Assembly: GCF_024178165.1 (NCBI RefSeq)
Contig: NZ_JAMZIE010000006.1
Coordinates: 89,054 to 153,053, forward strand
Direction: 5' to 3'
Origin: Halohasta salina
Lineage (GTDB): Archaea > Halobacteriota > Halobacteria > Halobacteriales > Haloferacaceae
DNA length: 64,000 nucleotides
Made by a program: the position numbers and the translations under genes. The notes under the pieces were generated by a model, which was not told the origin of the DNA, searched no databases, and was given only the letters and a program-made list of their open reading frames with translations. Position 1 is the stretch's first letter, and each line of letters starts with the position of its first letter. Below are positions 1-8,544 of the stretch, piece by piece.

Positions 1-1230
1 GAGCGGAAAGAGCGGGAGCTTCGCATTGAGGAGCAAAACGAACGGCTGGAACTGCTCAACACCACAAACGAGATGCTTCGGGACGTCAACCGTGAACTCG
101 TCGCGGCCTCGACACGCGAAGAGATCGAACACGCCGTCTGCGAGCAGTTCGCGGGCGTCGACCCCTTCGATGTCGCGTGGATCGGGAGCCGGGGCCTCGT
201 CGACGGCACGGTCTCGCCGCGGTCGTGGGCCGGAACCGACGCGACCACCCTCGAAGCCCACATCGAGGCGCTGTGTGACACCGCGCCGACACCGGTTGAG
301 GAGGCCCTAGATAGCGGCCAACCGGTGTTTACGACCGTCGACCACGCCACCGATCAGGGGGCTGTCGAGACACGGGCCATCGTCGTCCCGCTGGCCTACC
401 GCGGTGCCGAGTACGGCGTGCTCGTGATCGAGACGGCCGACGACGACGCGGTCGACCTGCTCGACGCCGAGATATTCGCCGAACTCGGTCGGACCGTCGC
501 CGACGCGATCAGCGCCGTAGAGAGCAAACGGACGCTGGCCTCCGACAGCGTGACCGAACTCGAATTCCAGCTGACGGGGATTGACGAGCCGCTGGCCGCC
601 CTCGCGGCGCAGTTGGACTGCACCGTCGAGTTGGAACACATCGCTGCCGACGGTGACGGCCAGCACCGCCAGTACGTCGCGCTCACCGGCACGACACCCG
701 AGGCGGTCGCGGAGTACGCGAGCGGGGCGGCCCACATCGACGCCGTCCAACACGTCTGTACGAACGACGACTGTCACCTCTTCCGGCTGGCAGCCGACGA
801 CTCGACCATCGTCGACACGCTGGCACAGTACGGTGCCGGCATCGAGTCGCTGTCGATCACCGGCGACAGCGGGCGGCTGGTCGCGCAGGTCGCCAGTTCG
901 AACGACATTCGGAGCGTCGTCGACGCCCTGCAGTCGACCTACGACGGGCTGACGCTTCTCGCCCAGCGCGAACGCGAGCGGGACATCCAGACCGAGGCCG
1001 CCTTCCGGGCGCAGCTCGAATCGATGTTGACCGATCGCCAACGCGAGGCCGCTCGGACCGCCTACTTCGCCGGCTACTTCGAGTGGCCGCGGGACCACAG
1101 CGGCGAGCAGGTCGCCACGATGATGGATATCTCACAGACGACGTTCACACAGCACCTGCGGGCGGCCGAACGGAAGCTGTTTGCGGCCCTGTTCGGCGAC
1201 ACGACGGTCGACCGACTGGAGCCGGTCTGA
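1..1230 (+). CDS. Bacterio-opsin activator (Bat)-type regulator, 5' partial
   Basis: The reading frame is open from base 1, so the start lies left of the window; the first in-frame ATG (base 73) is inside a charged helical stretch and is not the true start. At least 409 residues are visible. A coiled stretch rich in Glu and Arg, of the kind that follows PAS domains, leads into a GAF-like sensor domain, then a Bat-type middle region. The C-terminal 55 residues form a HTH_10 domain, with LTDRQREA followed by a helix-turn-helix around MDISQTTFTQHLRAAE. Family knowledge: such proteins act as sensor-regulators in haloarchaea. The ligand and target genes cannot be read from the sequence. Confidence 0.85.
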   Translation, partial: ERKERELRIEEQNERLELLNTTNEMLRDVNRELVAASTREEIEHAVCEQFAGVDPFDVAWIGSRGLVDGTVSPRSWAGTDATTLEAHIEALCDTAPTPVEEALDSGQPVFTTVDHATDQGAVETRAIVVPLAYRGAEYGVLVIETADDDAVDLLDAEIFAELGRTVADAISAVESKRTLASDSVTELEFQLTGIDEPLAALAAQLDCTVELEHIAADGDGQHRQYVALTGTTPEAVAEYASGAAHIDAVQHVCTNDDCHLFRLAADDSTIVDTLAQYGAGIESLSITGDSGRLVAQVASSNDIRSVVDALQSTYDGLTLLAQRERERDIQTEAAFRAQLESMLTDRQREAARTAYFAGYFEWPRDHSGEQVATMMDISQTTFTQHLRAAERKLFAALFGDTTVDRLEPV

Positions 1231-1281
1231 AACCCGGGAGTACTACAGGCTGCGGTTGCCGGGCCGTCTCGCCGGGCGATC

Positions 1282-1680
1282 TCACTGGTCGGCCGATACC
1301 GGCTCGGCAGTGTCGTACCGCGTGCGGAACTCGTCGACGAGTTGGCCCATCTGGGCGTACCAGTCGTTGAGCATGCGCTGCATGTCGTCGGCGATCTCGT
1401 CGGGGTCCGTCGGCCGGAAGACGTGACAGTAGCCGCCCTGCTCGTAGTTGATCTGTTCTTTCCGGACGAGTCCGGCGTCGATCAGCCGCTGGACCGACCG
1501 GTAGGCCGTCGACCGCTCGCGGCCGACCCCCGCGGCGATCTCGTCTACGGTCAGCGGCTCGGCGTGGTCTGTCAACAGGACGAACACCTCCCTGTCGAGC
1601 CCCGTGAGCCCGAACATACACTCCAACAGCCCCTCACAAACCATCTCTCGGCCCAGATACTCCCTGATTGCATCTACCAT
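1282..1680 (-). CDS. TrmB-like winged-helix transcriptional regulator
   Basis: The 132-residue protein has a winged HTH at about residues 25-80: LTVDEIAAGVGRERSTAYRSVQ is the recognition-helix region, followed by a wing with GLVRKEQ. A helical C-terminal tail carries a HVF...PTDPDEIADDMQ segment typical of small haloarchaeal TrmB-like repressors. A TATA-like AAACTTATCC lies about 33 nt before the ATG on the minus strand, so the message is nearly leaderless. It converges with the Bat-type gene. Targets are unknown. Confidence 0.8.
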   Translation of the reverse strand: MVDAIREYLGREMVCEGLLECMFGLTGLDREVFVLLTDHAEPLTVDEIAAGVGRERSTAYRSVQRLIDAGLVRKEQINYEQGGYCHVFRPTDPDEIADDMQRMLNDWYAQMGQLVDEFRTRYDTAEPVSADQ

Positions 1681-1837
1681 GGCAGACGTGTGACTACGGC
1701 CTCATCGTGGATAAGTTTGTGTGGTTTACCCAATACTCTTCAGTAGCGTTGGCCGTCACGCAATTGCAATCGTCAGGTCGCTCGGGTCGACTGTGTCCAA
1801 ACAATCTAACTGGATGGATAACGTATCCTTGATTGGA

Positions 1838-2185
1838 ATGGTCCACACGAAATCCTTCGAACTGACCGGCTTCCAGCGTGACCTCCTGTACGTCATCGCC
1901 GGCTCAGATCAGCCCTCCGGCCAGACGATCCAACAGCAACTCGAATCCCACATCGACAACGTCAATCACGGTCGACTGTACCCGAACCTCGACGCGTTGG
2001 TCGAACACGGACTCGTCGAGAAAGGTGCCAAAGACAGGCGCACCAACTACTACGAGGTGACACCGAGCGGCGAACAGTTGCTTGCGCGCCGACGTAAATG
2101 GGAGAACAAGCAGTTCTCGTTCCCACACGATTCGGAGCACCGCGACGCGGATCTCGCGTCTCAGGCGAGTTCGTCGTCGAACTGA
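1838..2185 (+). CDS. PadR family transcriptional regulator
   Basis: This 115-residue protein is a PadR-type winged helix. ELTGFQRDLLYVIAG, then GQTIQQQLE, GRLYPNLDALVEHGLVEKG and the wing NYYEVTPSGEQLL match the family in order. The start at 1838 is preferred over the upstream ATG at 1721 because family members begin a few residues before the first helix, and the extension is not protein-like. PadR proteins bind operator DNA and respond to small molecules; no ligand can be inferred here. Confidence 0.82.
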   Translation: MVHTKSFELTGFQRDLLYVIAGSDQPSGQTIQQQLESHIDNVNHGRLYPNLDALVEHGLVEKGAKDRRTNYYEVTPSGEQLLARRRKWENKQFSFPHDSEHRDADLASQASSSSN

Positions 2186-2354
2186 TCTGCGAGCCGCCGA
2201 ACGCGCCGCCGGGTTCATTTTTATCGTGCGTGTCCCCGTGAGACCCCTCTCGGACCCTGTTTTGCCCACCCGAGCGCCGATTCCGTGATCGGCACGCGCT
2301 GCCTGTCGACTACGACACCAACTGCTTAACCCGGTTCAACCGCTTTCTGCTGGT

Positions 2355-2807
2355 ATGACCCGTCGTTTCCTCCTCGACGTCATGTTGGGTACGCTCGCCA
2401 CCTACCTGCGAATGTGTGGGTACGACACGCTGTACGCACAGGAGGAGGGGCTCGAAGCCGACGACGCGATTCGGCGGCGGGCAGCGTCGACCGATCGAAC
2501 GCTACTCACTCGGGATCGAGAACTCGCCGCGCGGACCGACGACGCGATCCTGCTTACGGCTCGGGACGTCGACGAGCAACTCACCGAACTGCACGCCCAC
2601 GAGATCGAGATCGAACTGTCGACCCACCCCGAACGCTGTAGCGTCTGTAACGGCCGTGTCGAGCGCATCGATCCCGCCCAGCGCCCGGACCACGCTCCCG
2701 ACTCGGTGAGCCAGATCTGGCAGTGTGAGGCGTGCGATCACCACTTCTGGAAGGGAAGCCACTGGGAGCGCGTCCGCGAGACGATCGCGACGATTCCCGT
2801 ATCGTGA
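2355..2807 (+). CDS. Mut7-C RNase domain protein (PIN-like with zinc ribbon)
   Basis: The protein has 150 residues. The N-terminal half has the PIN-like Mut7-C pattern: RFLLDVMLGTLATYLRMCGYDT, then DDAIRRRA, TLLTRDREL and acidic residues at the expected metal positions. The C-terminal half is a zinc ribbon with CSVC (about residue 95) and CEAC (about 125), ending in the family's GSHW motif. Family knowledge suggests a ribonuclease or RNA-binding role, unproven in archaea. The gene stands alone on this strand. Confidence 0.85.
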   Translation: MTRRFLLDVMLGTLATYLRMCGYDTLYAQEEGLEADDAIRRRAASTDRTLLTRDRELAARTDDAILLTARDVDEQLTELHAHEIEIELSTHPERCSVCNGRVERIDPAQRPDHAPDSVSQIWQCEACDHHFWKGSHWERVRETIATIPVS

Positions 2808-2858
2808 CGGCCTCGGGAACGACGACGCGAACGACGCTGCCAGCGCGTCGTCGACCGG

Positions 2859-3191
2859 TCACGGCAACTGTACCGTCCCCTCGTAGTGGTGGGTGTCTTC
2901 GACGGTCGCGGCGTACGTGTATGCCGTCGGTGGTTCGATCCCCCACTGTTTCAGCCGCTCGTCGACGCCGTCGATAATCGTCGTCATGAACGATCCGCGG
3001 TCGCGGATCGCCGGCGGCGACTGCGTGTGGACGGTTGTGTACCGACAGATAGCAGTCGACTCGTCGTTCGGGACGATCTCGACCCGCAGGTCGGTTCTGA
3101 GTTTGCCGTGTACTCGTTGCGGCTCCCCGAGCAACAGACACTCTCCGAACTCGTCGATGGCATCCAGCACCTCGTCGGGGACATGGTTCAT
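2859..3191 (-). CDS. Conserved haloarchaeal hypothetical protein
   Basis: A 110-residue acidic protein with an N-terminal helix (VPDEVLDAIDEFGECLLLG) and then an alternating beta pattern around VHGKLRTDLRVEIVPN and ICRYTTVHTQ. No catalytic motif, signal peptide or membrane segment is visible. The composition and codon use match neighbouring haloarchaeal genes, so it is very probably real. I do not recognise the family. Confidence 0.6.
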   Translation of the reverse strand: MNHVPDEVLDAIDEFGECLLLGEPQRVHGKLRTDLRVEIVPNDESTAICRYTTVHTQSPPAIRDRGSFMTTIIDGVDERLKQWGIEPPTAYTYAATVEDTHHYEGTVQLP

Positions 3192-3269
3192 CGGCTACCG
3201 ATCAGTATGGGCTCCAGAAACACCAGTATTCGGTCTATAGGAGCGATCCCGTAGGTTCGTCATCGACCG

Positions 3270-4415
3270 TCACTCGCCGCGGTCGCGGGCACGCGTATTC
3301 GTCTCGTCGTCGCTGTCGTGTGTATCGAGCCGTTTCAGTTCGCCGTCGACTGCGGTTACCCGACGGCCGATCTCCTCGGTCGCCGCCCGCGAGACTTCGA
3401 GACGCAGGTAAATGGCGTCGTCGTACTCGGTCGCGTGGACGACCGCACGGTCGTGTAGCGCCGAGACGAGTGCCTGTGTATCGTCGCCGTAGGGCAGTCG
3501 AACCGCGCACGGAACACTCGGTAGGAGGTCTTCGAGTTCCGTCCGAGCCGCCGTGGCCGCTGGCCGTTCGAGCGACCGGTAGGGGACCTCGAAGCGCTGG
3601 GCGATCGATTCGACGAGGGCCTCGTGATCCTCGCCGACCCCGAGTAGACACGTCGACCGCTCCAGTGCCGTCACCAGCCCTGGGAGGACTGTCTCAAGCC
3701 ACTCCGGAAGCCCGTCGCTTGCCGGGATGCCAGGGGTGTCGATCACGGCGACGGTGTGTGGTCCAACAGTCGTCTGTGCGGTCGCTGGCCGCGCCGGACG
3801 TCCACCCTCGACGGTGGCTTCGTGGCCGGTAAGTTCGTTCCAGAGCGGTGTCGTGGGCGCGTCGACGGTTCCGAGCAGAACGACCACGGCGTCGACTGCT
3901 GTGTGGCCGGTTCGTACTCGCCGACGGGCGGTCGCCTGCTGCTGTTCGAGCCGATCTCGGTGGGTTTGGGTCCGCTCGTCGCAGTCAGCAACCCGCCCGC
4001 TCGTGCCGGATGGCCCTGCTGAGGCCGCATCTCGCTGGTCGTTCGCCGCGTGGCGCCGGGCGAGGCGGGCCGCTTGCAACGAGATCCGTGTCGCAGCCAC
4101 CGGGTTCTCGTCGGCCAGTCGTTCCCAGACGACTCGACGCCTGTCCACGACGGTGGTCGACTGGAGCCGTGCCTGCAGATCGACGAGTTGGCCGATATGT
4201 GGCTCGCCGTCGACGACAACGACGGGTGGTTGGTGGGCTTCGGCCAACCGCTGTTCTATCCGAGCGACCGTTGCGGACGAGAGATAGTACTGCCCGTTTT
4301 CGGCCCGCTCGGTCACGAGCGTCGAGACCGGCTCGTAGCCTTCGGCGGCGACAAGCGTCGTCACCCCCGGCGTGAGTCGACCCGACTGGCTCACGATCAA
4401 CGCTGGCTTGCTCAT
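3270..4415 (-). CDS. Degenerate HflX-like GTPase lacking the P-loop
   Basis: The protein has 381 residues from the ATG at 4415; the open frame runs further upstream, but HflX proteins begin near MSKPALIVS. Residues 1-125 follow the HflX N-terminal domain, including TTVVDRRRVVWERLADEN, which corresponds to the DRT..IL..FA element, and a following Gln/Ala/Arg helix. Residues 126-170 are a coiled linker. The GTPase-like region (170-340) keeps the fold cues (VVVLLGT, LWNELTG, VIDTPGI). In place of GxxxxGK[ST] it has GTVDAPTTP (182-190), and no NKxD is visible. HflX normally splits stalled ribosomes using GTP; this protein probably cannot bind GTP in the usual way. It is transcribed after the histidine kinase upstream. 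Confidence 0.7.
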   Translation of the reverse strand: MSKPALIVSQSGRLTPGVTTLVAAEGYEPVSTLVTERAENGQYYLSSATVARIEQRLAEAHQPPVVVVDGEPHIGQLVDLQARLQSTTVVDRRRVVWERLADENPVAATRISLQAARLARRHAANDQRDAASAGPSGTSGRVADCDERTQTHRDRLEQQQATARRRVRTGHTAVDAVVVLLGTVDAPTTPLWNELTGHEATVEGGRPARPATAQTTVGPHTVAVIDTPGIPASDGLPEWLETVLPGLVTALERSTCLLGVGEDHEALVESIAQRFEVPYRSLERPAATAARTELEDLLPSVPCAVRLPYGDDTQALVSALHDRAVVHATEYDDAIYLRLEVSRAATEEIGRRVTAVDGELKRLDTHDSDDETNTRARDRGE

Positions 4416-4585
4416 CCGGAATGCTCGGGTTATGCGAGGAGCGGACTTCGCTCTGTCGGCTACGGTGTTGGGATTCTGGTGGTGAACGACCCCTCTCGGC
4501 AGCGGTGGGACTGAGACAGATGTGGGAGAGTGGCCACGGGCAGCGAGTCGGCGAACGGGCCACGACAACGCCCCTACGGGTCGAC

Positions 4586-5980
4586 TCACGCATCGAGCGC
4601 AGCAGGGAGCGTGAGTGCGATACTGACGCCTTCGGCGGTGTTCTGCTCGATCTCCGTGCGACCGTTCGAGAGCTCCGCCAGCCAGTAGACGAGCCAGAGT
4701 CCGAGTCCCGAACTGTGATAGAGATCGTCCATCTCGTGGTCGCCCCGCAGTACGGCGGCCTCGAACCCGGCCAGCGGGTCACTGTTACTGTACACCTCCG
4801 TTTCTACCTCCCCGTCCGTCCGTGAGACAGTCACGGTAACGTGGGGAGTACTGCACGAACTGTAGCTGATCGCGTTGTCGAGCAGTTCCATGATGGCCGT
4901 GTCCACCTGCCGGATCGTCAGCACGGTACAGTCGGACGGGACGTCCGTACTGACGGTCGCCTGCGGATACGTCTCGCGGATACGGTCGACACACTCGTCG
5001 ATCGTCGCACGAAGGTCGACGCGGGTTCGATCCGGGCCGTCGGTCACCATCTCGGTGATTCGGCGTCCCTTGTCGGCACTTTCGAGCAGTTCGCTGGCCG
5101 TATTCCGAATCAGTCCCGTCCGGTCCGCGGAGTCCGGATGCTCCTCTTCGAGAAGCGCTGCGGCCCCGGTGATGAGGTTCATATCGTTGCGAAGGTTGTG
5201 CCGGAGGAGGTTATCGAGAACGAGGAGTTGCCGTTCACGTCGATTGCGTTCTGTCACGTCACGGCTGACACCGACGATCCTGACGACCTCGCCGTCTTTC
5301 ACGATCGGTTGCCCGCGTACCCAGATTTGATTGTGGTAGTTCTGGTCGGGATCCACGCGGTATTCGATTTCGGTCGGATGGCCATCGGAGAGCCGCTCCA
5401 TAGCCACTTCGACCCGTGGGCGATCCTCGGGGTGGATCCGGTCGAGAAACGTCAGCGGACGTTCGCGGAGCTGATCGACGGTCGAGCCGTAGTAGCGCTC
5501 GTACGCATCGTTGATGAATAGCAGTTCACTCCAGTCGCCGGCGAACATCCAGATGACCTCGTCGGTCGTCTGTGCGATTTCCTGCAAGCGATCGGAGAGG
5601 TTGCTGTGTTTCGTCTCGGCTTCGATGCGTTTGGTGACGTCGACGGAACTCACGAGATAGCCATCGAGATCGGACGTCGTCACATCGGAGAGTTGGCTCT
5701 CAAGCCAGATGTAGTCGCCTTCGGCCGTCCGATTCCGATAGACCGCCGTCGCTTCGGTTATTGAATCGTCGGCGAGAATCCTCGCGAAGGATCGTTCGAC
5801 GGCTGGGCGATCTTCCGGATGGATGTACTCGAAGGCGCACTCGCCGATGAGATCCGACCGATCGAACCCAAGGAGGCGTTGTGTCGTCGCGTTCGCGTAG
5901 ATATACTCACCACGCGTATTCAGTAATACAACCTTGTTCTGGATATGATCAAGGATGTCATTAGCGTGGTCATGGGGCAT
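4586..5980 (-). CDS. PAS domain sensor histidine kinase
   Basis: The protein has 464 residues from the ATG at 5980. PAS1 spans about 10-120 and PAS2 about 135-245; each ends in a D[VI]T.R motif. The phospho-acceptor region is LLRHNLRNDMNLI with His261, the haloarchaeal variant of the H-box. The HATPase domain has LLDNAISYS (N box) and GLGLW (G box). No membrane segment is seen, so it is probably a soluble sensor. The start was chosen because a TATA-like element (TTATATGT) sits about 38 nt upstream, inside the longer open frame that begins at 6058. It is divergent to the receiver-only protein at 6238. Confidence 0.85.
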   Translation of the reverse strand: MPHDHANDILDHIQNKVVLLNTRGEYIYANATTQRLLGFDRSDLIGECAFEYIHPEDRPAVERSFARILADDSITEATAVYRNRTAEGDYIWLESQLSDVTTSDLDGYLVSSVDVTKRIEAETKHSNLSDRLQEIAQTTDEVIWMFAGDWSELLFINDAYERYYGSTVDQLRERPLTFLDRIHPEDRPRVEVAMERLSDGHPTEIEYRVDPDQNYHNQIWVRGQPIVKDGEVVRIVGVSRDVTERNRRERQLLVLDNLLRHNLRNDMNLITGAAALLEEEHPDSADRTGLIRNTASELLESADKGRRITEMVTDGPDRTRVDLRATIDECVDRIRETYPQATVSTDVPSDCTVLTIRQVDTAIMELLDNAISYSSCSTPHVTVTVSRTDGEVETEVYSNSDPLAGFEAAVLRGDHEMDDLYHSSGLGLWLVYWLAELSNGRTEIEQNTAEGVSIALTLPAALDA

Positions 5981-6237
5981 ACCATCTAAGACGTATGTGA
6001 TCAATACATATAATTCGACCCGTCGCTCAGGCATATCAAAATAATATCTACGTCTCATATTCCGGCCCGCATCGAGAGGAGGTTAGCGCCGTCCTTGGCC
6101 GGGGTGGCCGACGCTTGGGACCGTCGCCCAGCCGAACATAGGGGTCCTTATTCGGTTCCGGGCCGACGGTGTCGACGTATGCATACTGCCATCCCGGCGA
6201 GGAGTCGACGCCCGCCTGTCGGTGAGGGAGCTTCGAG

Positions 6238-6648
6238 ATGACCGCGCTCCGAGTCCTGTTGGTCGAGGATAGCGAGTTCATGTCGAATCGGGTCAGCGAG
6301 ACGCTCGAGACCACCCACGAGATGCGCCTGACGGCTGTCGGGACCGCAGCCGCGGCCAGAGAACGACTCGACGCCGACGACTACGACTGCGTCGTGACGA
6401 ACTACGAACTCCCCGACGAGACCGGCATCGAGTTGGCGGCGTCACTCAACGCCTCCGGCACCGATCCGGTCGTCCCGGTGATACTACTGACCGGCAAGAA
6501 ACTCGAACCGATCGCCCGGGGTGCAATACGGAAGGGTGTGACCGAGTTCGTCTACAAGGGCGATCACGCCGCCGGCGAGATGGACGTCCTCGAAAACCGC
6601 ATTCGACTCACCGTACGGGCCTACGGCGATCGAGAGCGGGTCGCCTGA
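6238..6648 (+). CDS. Receiver-domain protein with Asn at the phospho-acceptor site
   Basis: A stand-alone receiver domain of 136 residues. The acidic pocket is present (VEDSEF, Glu10/Asp11), the conserved Thr is present (ILLTGKK) and the Lys is present (FVYKGD). The position that normally carries the phosphorylated Asp reads TNYELP, with Asn55. It is divergent from a PAS histidine kinase, the usual partner arrangement. It therefore looks like a pseudo-receiver that may bind its partner without accepting phosphate. There is no output domain. Confidence 0.82.
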   Translation: MTALRVLLVEDSEFMSNRVSETLETTHEMRLTAVGTAAAARERLDADDYDCVVTNYELPDETGIELAASLNASGTDPVVPVILLTGKKLEPIARGAIRKGVTEFVYKGDHAAGEMDVLENRIRLTVRAYGDRERVA

Positions 6649-6989
6649 TCGCTCTCGGCCGGTCATACCGACGAGGTCGGCCGAAAACCCGTTTCCCATC
6701 GAACCTGTGGGTCGACTGATCCCGACGCCTCCCTCGATACCGACTGCTCGCGAGTACGTCCGGTCGGGCTGCTGTGTTTGGTCAGACCGATCTCGACGAA
6801 GGCGACAGTGCCGGTCGATCTAGTATTACACGCGTGCGTTTTCGGGCCTGTACTCGACCACCGTGGCTTCATCATCTCGGTTGCAGTAGACGCCGATAAC
6901 GCACCACCGTTCGGAGGGCGACTGCTGTCTCACTGGCGATGAGACGATTGCCGAACGGACACAAACGGGCCGTAAGCCGCAAGATAGTA
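6649..6989. other. Intergenic region without a supported gene
   Basis: This is a 341-nt gap between the receiver gene and the tRNA. The minus-strand frame ending at 6826 has a protein-like end (VYCNRDDEATVVEYRPENARV, split here as the last 21 codons), but no start codon lies between it and the tRNA. It may be a gene remnant. Nothing else is recognised. Confidence 0.4.
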
Positions 6990-7064
6990 TGCTCCGACGG
7001 GGATTTGAACCCCGGTCATTACCGTGAGAGGGTAATATGATTGGCCGGACTACACCATCAGAGC
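6990..7064 (-). tRNA. tRNA-Glu (CTC)
   Basis: On the minus strand the sequence folds as a cloverleaf. The acceptor strands GCTCTGA and TCGGAGC pair with one G-T wobble and are followed by discriminator A. The anticodon stem TTACC/GGTAA encloses CTCTCAC, giving anticodon CTC, which reads GAG. The T arm is GGGG-TTCAAAT-CCCC. The 3' CCA is not encoded and no intron is visible. Confidence 0.95.
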
Positions 7065-7410
7065 GTGTTGTGCGTTCGTCTGAACGCATCCAAGCGTAGC
7101 CCGCTGGTGAACAAAACAGTTGCGCTTTCGCCGCCCCGTGTGGCGGACTGTCGACCCACAGCACCACACGATTCCCCGTGGATGCCTCGCGGGAGTGTCG
7201 ACGACAGCGCCGTGTCGCGACACCCACGAGCCCGCACTCGAAGTGCTCACAGCCCCCTTTCGAGCACTGTCTGCAGACACAAACCCGGAACAAACACCGA
7301 TCGCTGTCTGTTCTCGAAATCAGTGGCAAATACTACCCGACGTGAGCTATTGAATAGAAAAATCCTTCAATGCGCGCAACTGTGGCTAGACAATCACAGG
7401 TGTCGACGAA
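7065..7410. other. Leader region upstream of nadA
   Basis: This 346-nt gap lies between the tRNA gene and nadA. No convincing coding frame is present. An AT-rich stretch near 7350-7372 (GCTATTGAATAGAAAAATCC) is the likely nadABC promoter region, about 45-60 nt before the start codon. No riboswitch fold is recognised. Confidence 0.4.
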
Positions 7411-8544
7411 ATGGCAAACATGGAAACGGCGACGTTCGAGACCGAACTGAGCCTGTTCAAATACGATAATCTGGAACAGCTACCGGCCAGCTATCGGGGG
7501 GTGACGGAGGCCGAACGAACCCCGCGGATCGAAGCCGCCCTCGACGAGTTGGGTGACGACGTGGTAATCCTCGGCCACAACTACCAGCGCCGCGAGATCG
7601 TCGAACACGCCGACTTCATCGGTGACTCGTATGCGCTGAGCAAGCACGCCGCCGAGGCCGACGCCGAGTACGTCGTCTTCGGCGGGGTGACGTTCATGGC
7701 CGAGTCCGCCGACATCATCACCGACGACGACCAGACGGTAATCCTCCCCTGCATGGAGGCCTCCTGTCCGATGGCGGGGATGGCCGAGGCCCTCCAGGTC
7801 GACGCAGCGTGGGAGCAGATCACGGCGGCCGACCCCGACAGCGAGATCATCCCGATCACCTACATGAACTCGTATGCCGACCTGAAGGCGTTCTGTGCCG
7901 AACAGGGCGGCCTGGTCTGTACCTCCTCGAACGCCCACAAGGCCTTTGAGTGGGCCTTCGAGCGTGGCGACAAGGTGCTCTTTCTCCCCGACAAACACCT
8001 CGGCGAGAATACCGCCCATCGGCTCGGCATGGAGGATTCCATCGCCGAGTGGAACCCGTGGGACCCCGAGGCCAAGGACGCCGACGAACTCGAAGAAAGC
8101 GAAATCGTCCTCTGGGACGGCTACTGTCAGGTCCACGAGCGATTCACCGCCGACCACGTCGCCGAGGTCCGCGAGCAACACCCCGAGGCAAACGTGGTCG
8201 TCCACCCCGAGTGCCGCCGGGAAGTCGTCGAGGCCGCCGACGTGGTCGGCTCCACCGCGACGATCACCGAGGTCGTCGAAGAGGCTGACCCCGGCGAGAC
8301 GTGGGCCATCGGGACCGAAATCCACCTCGCCAAACACCTCGACCGGTGGCACGACGAGGTTAACGTCGTCCCGCTGTGCGGCGACGCGTGCATGGACTGT
8401 GATGCGATGCGACAGATCGACCCCAACTATCTGACGTGGGTGCTCGAAGAACTCGCCGCGGGCCGTGAACACAACGTGATCGAGGTCGACCCCGAGGAGA
8501 AGGAACTCGCCGGCGTCGCCCTCGACAGAATGTTGGAGCTATAG
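7411..8544 (+). CDS. nadA: Quinolinate synthase NadA
   Basis: Condenses iminoaspartate with dihydroxyacetone phosphate to quinolinate, using a [4Fe-4S] cluster. The 377-residue length fits the family. Visible motifs are ILGHNYQRREI, FGGVTFMAESADI, the cysteine-bearing CMEASCPMAGM, GGLVCTSSNA, and near the C-terminus CGDACMDCDAM, which supplies a cluster cysteine. A second ATG lies three codons in (MANM...), so the exact start could be 7420. It heads the nadA-nadB-nadC operon and ends directly at the nadB start codon. Confidence 0.96.
   Translation: MANMETATFETELSLFKYDNLEQLPASYRGVTEAERTPRIEAALDELGDDVVILGHNYQRREIVEHADFIGDSYALSKHAAEADAEYVVFGGVTFMAESADIITDDDQTVILPCMEASCPMAGMAEALQVDAAWEQITAADPDSEIIPITYMNSYADLKAFCAEQGGLVCTSSNAHKAFEWAFERGDKVLFLPDKHLGENTAHRLGMEDSIAEWNPWDPEAKDADELEESEIVLWDGYCQVHERFTADHVAEVREQHPEANVVVHPECRREVVEAADVVGSTATITEVVEEADPGETWAIGTEIHLAKHLDRWHDEVNVVPLCGDACMDCDAMRQIDPNYLTWVLEELAAGREHNVIEVDPEEKELAGVALDRMLEL

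Noticed and set aside
6826..7329. 167-codon minus-strand frame over the tRNA and nad leader
   Set aside because: It runs across the tRNA gene. Only the last 25 codons look protein-like, and no start codon lies after the tRNA; possibly a remnant.
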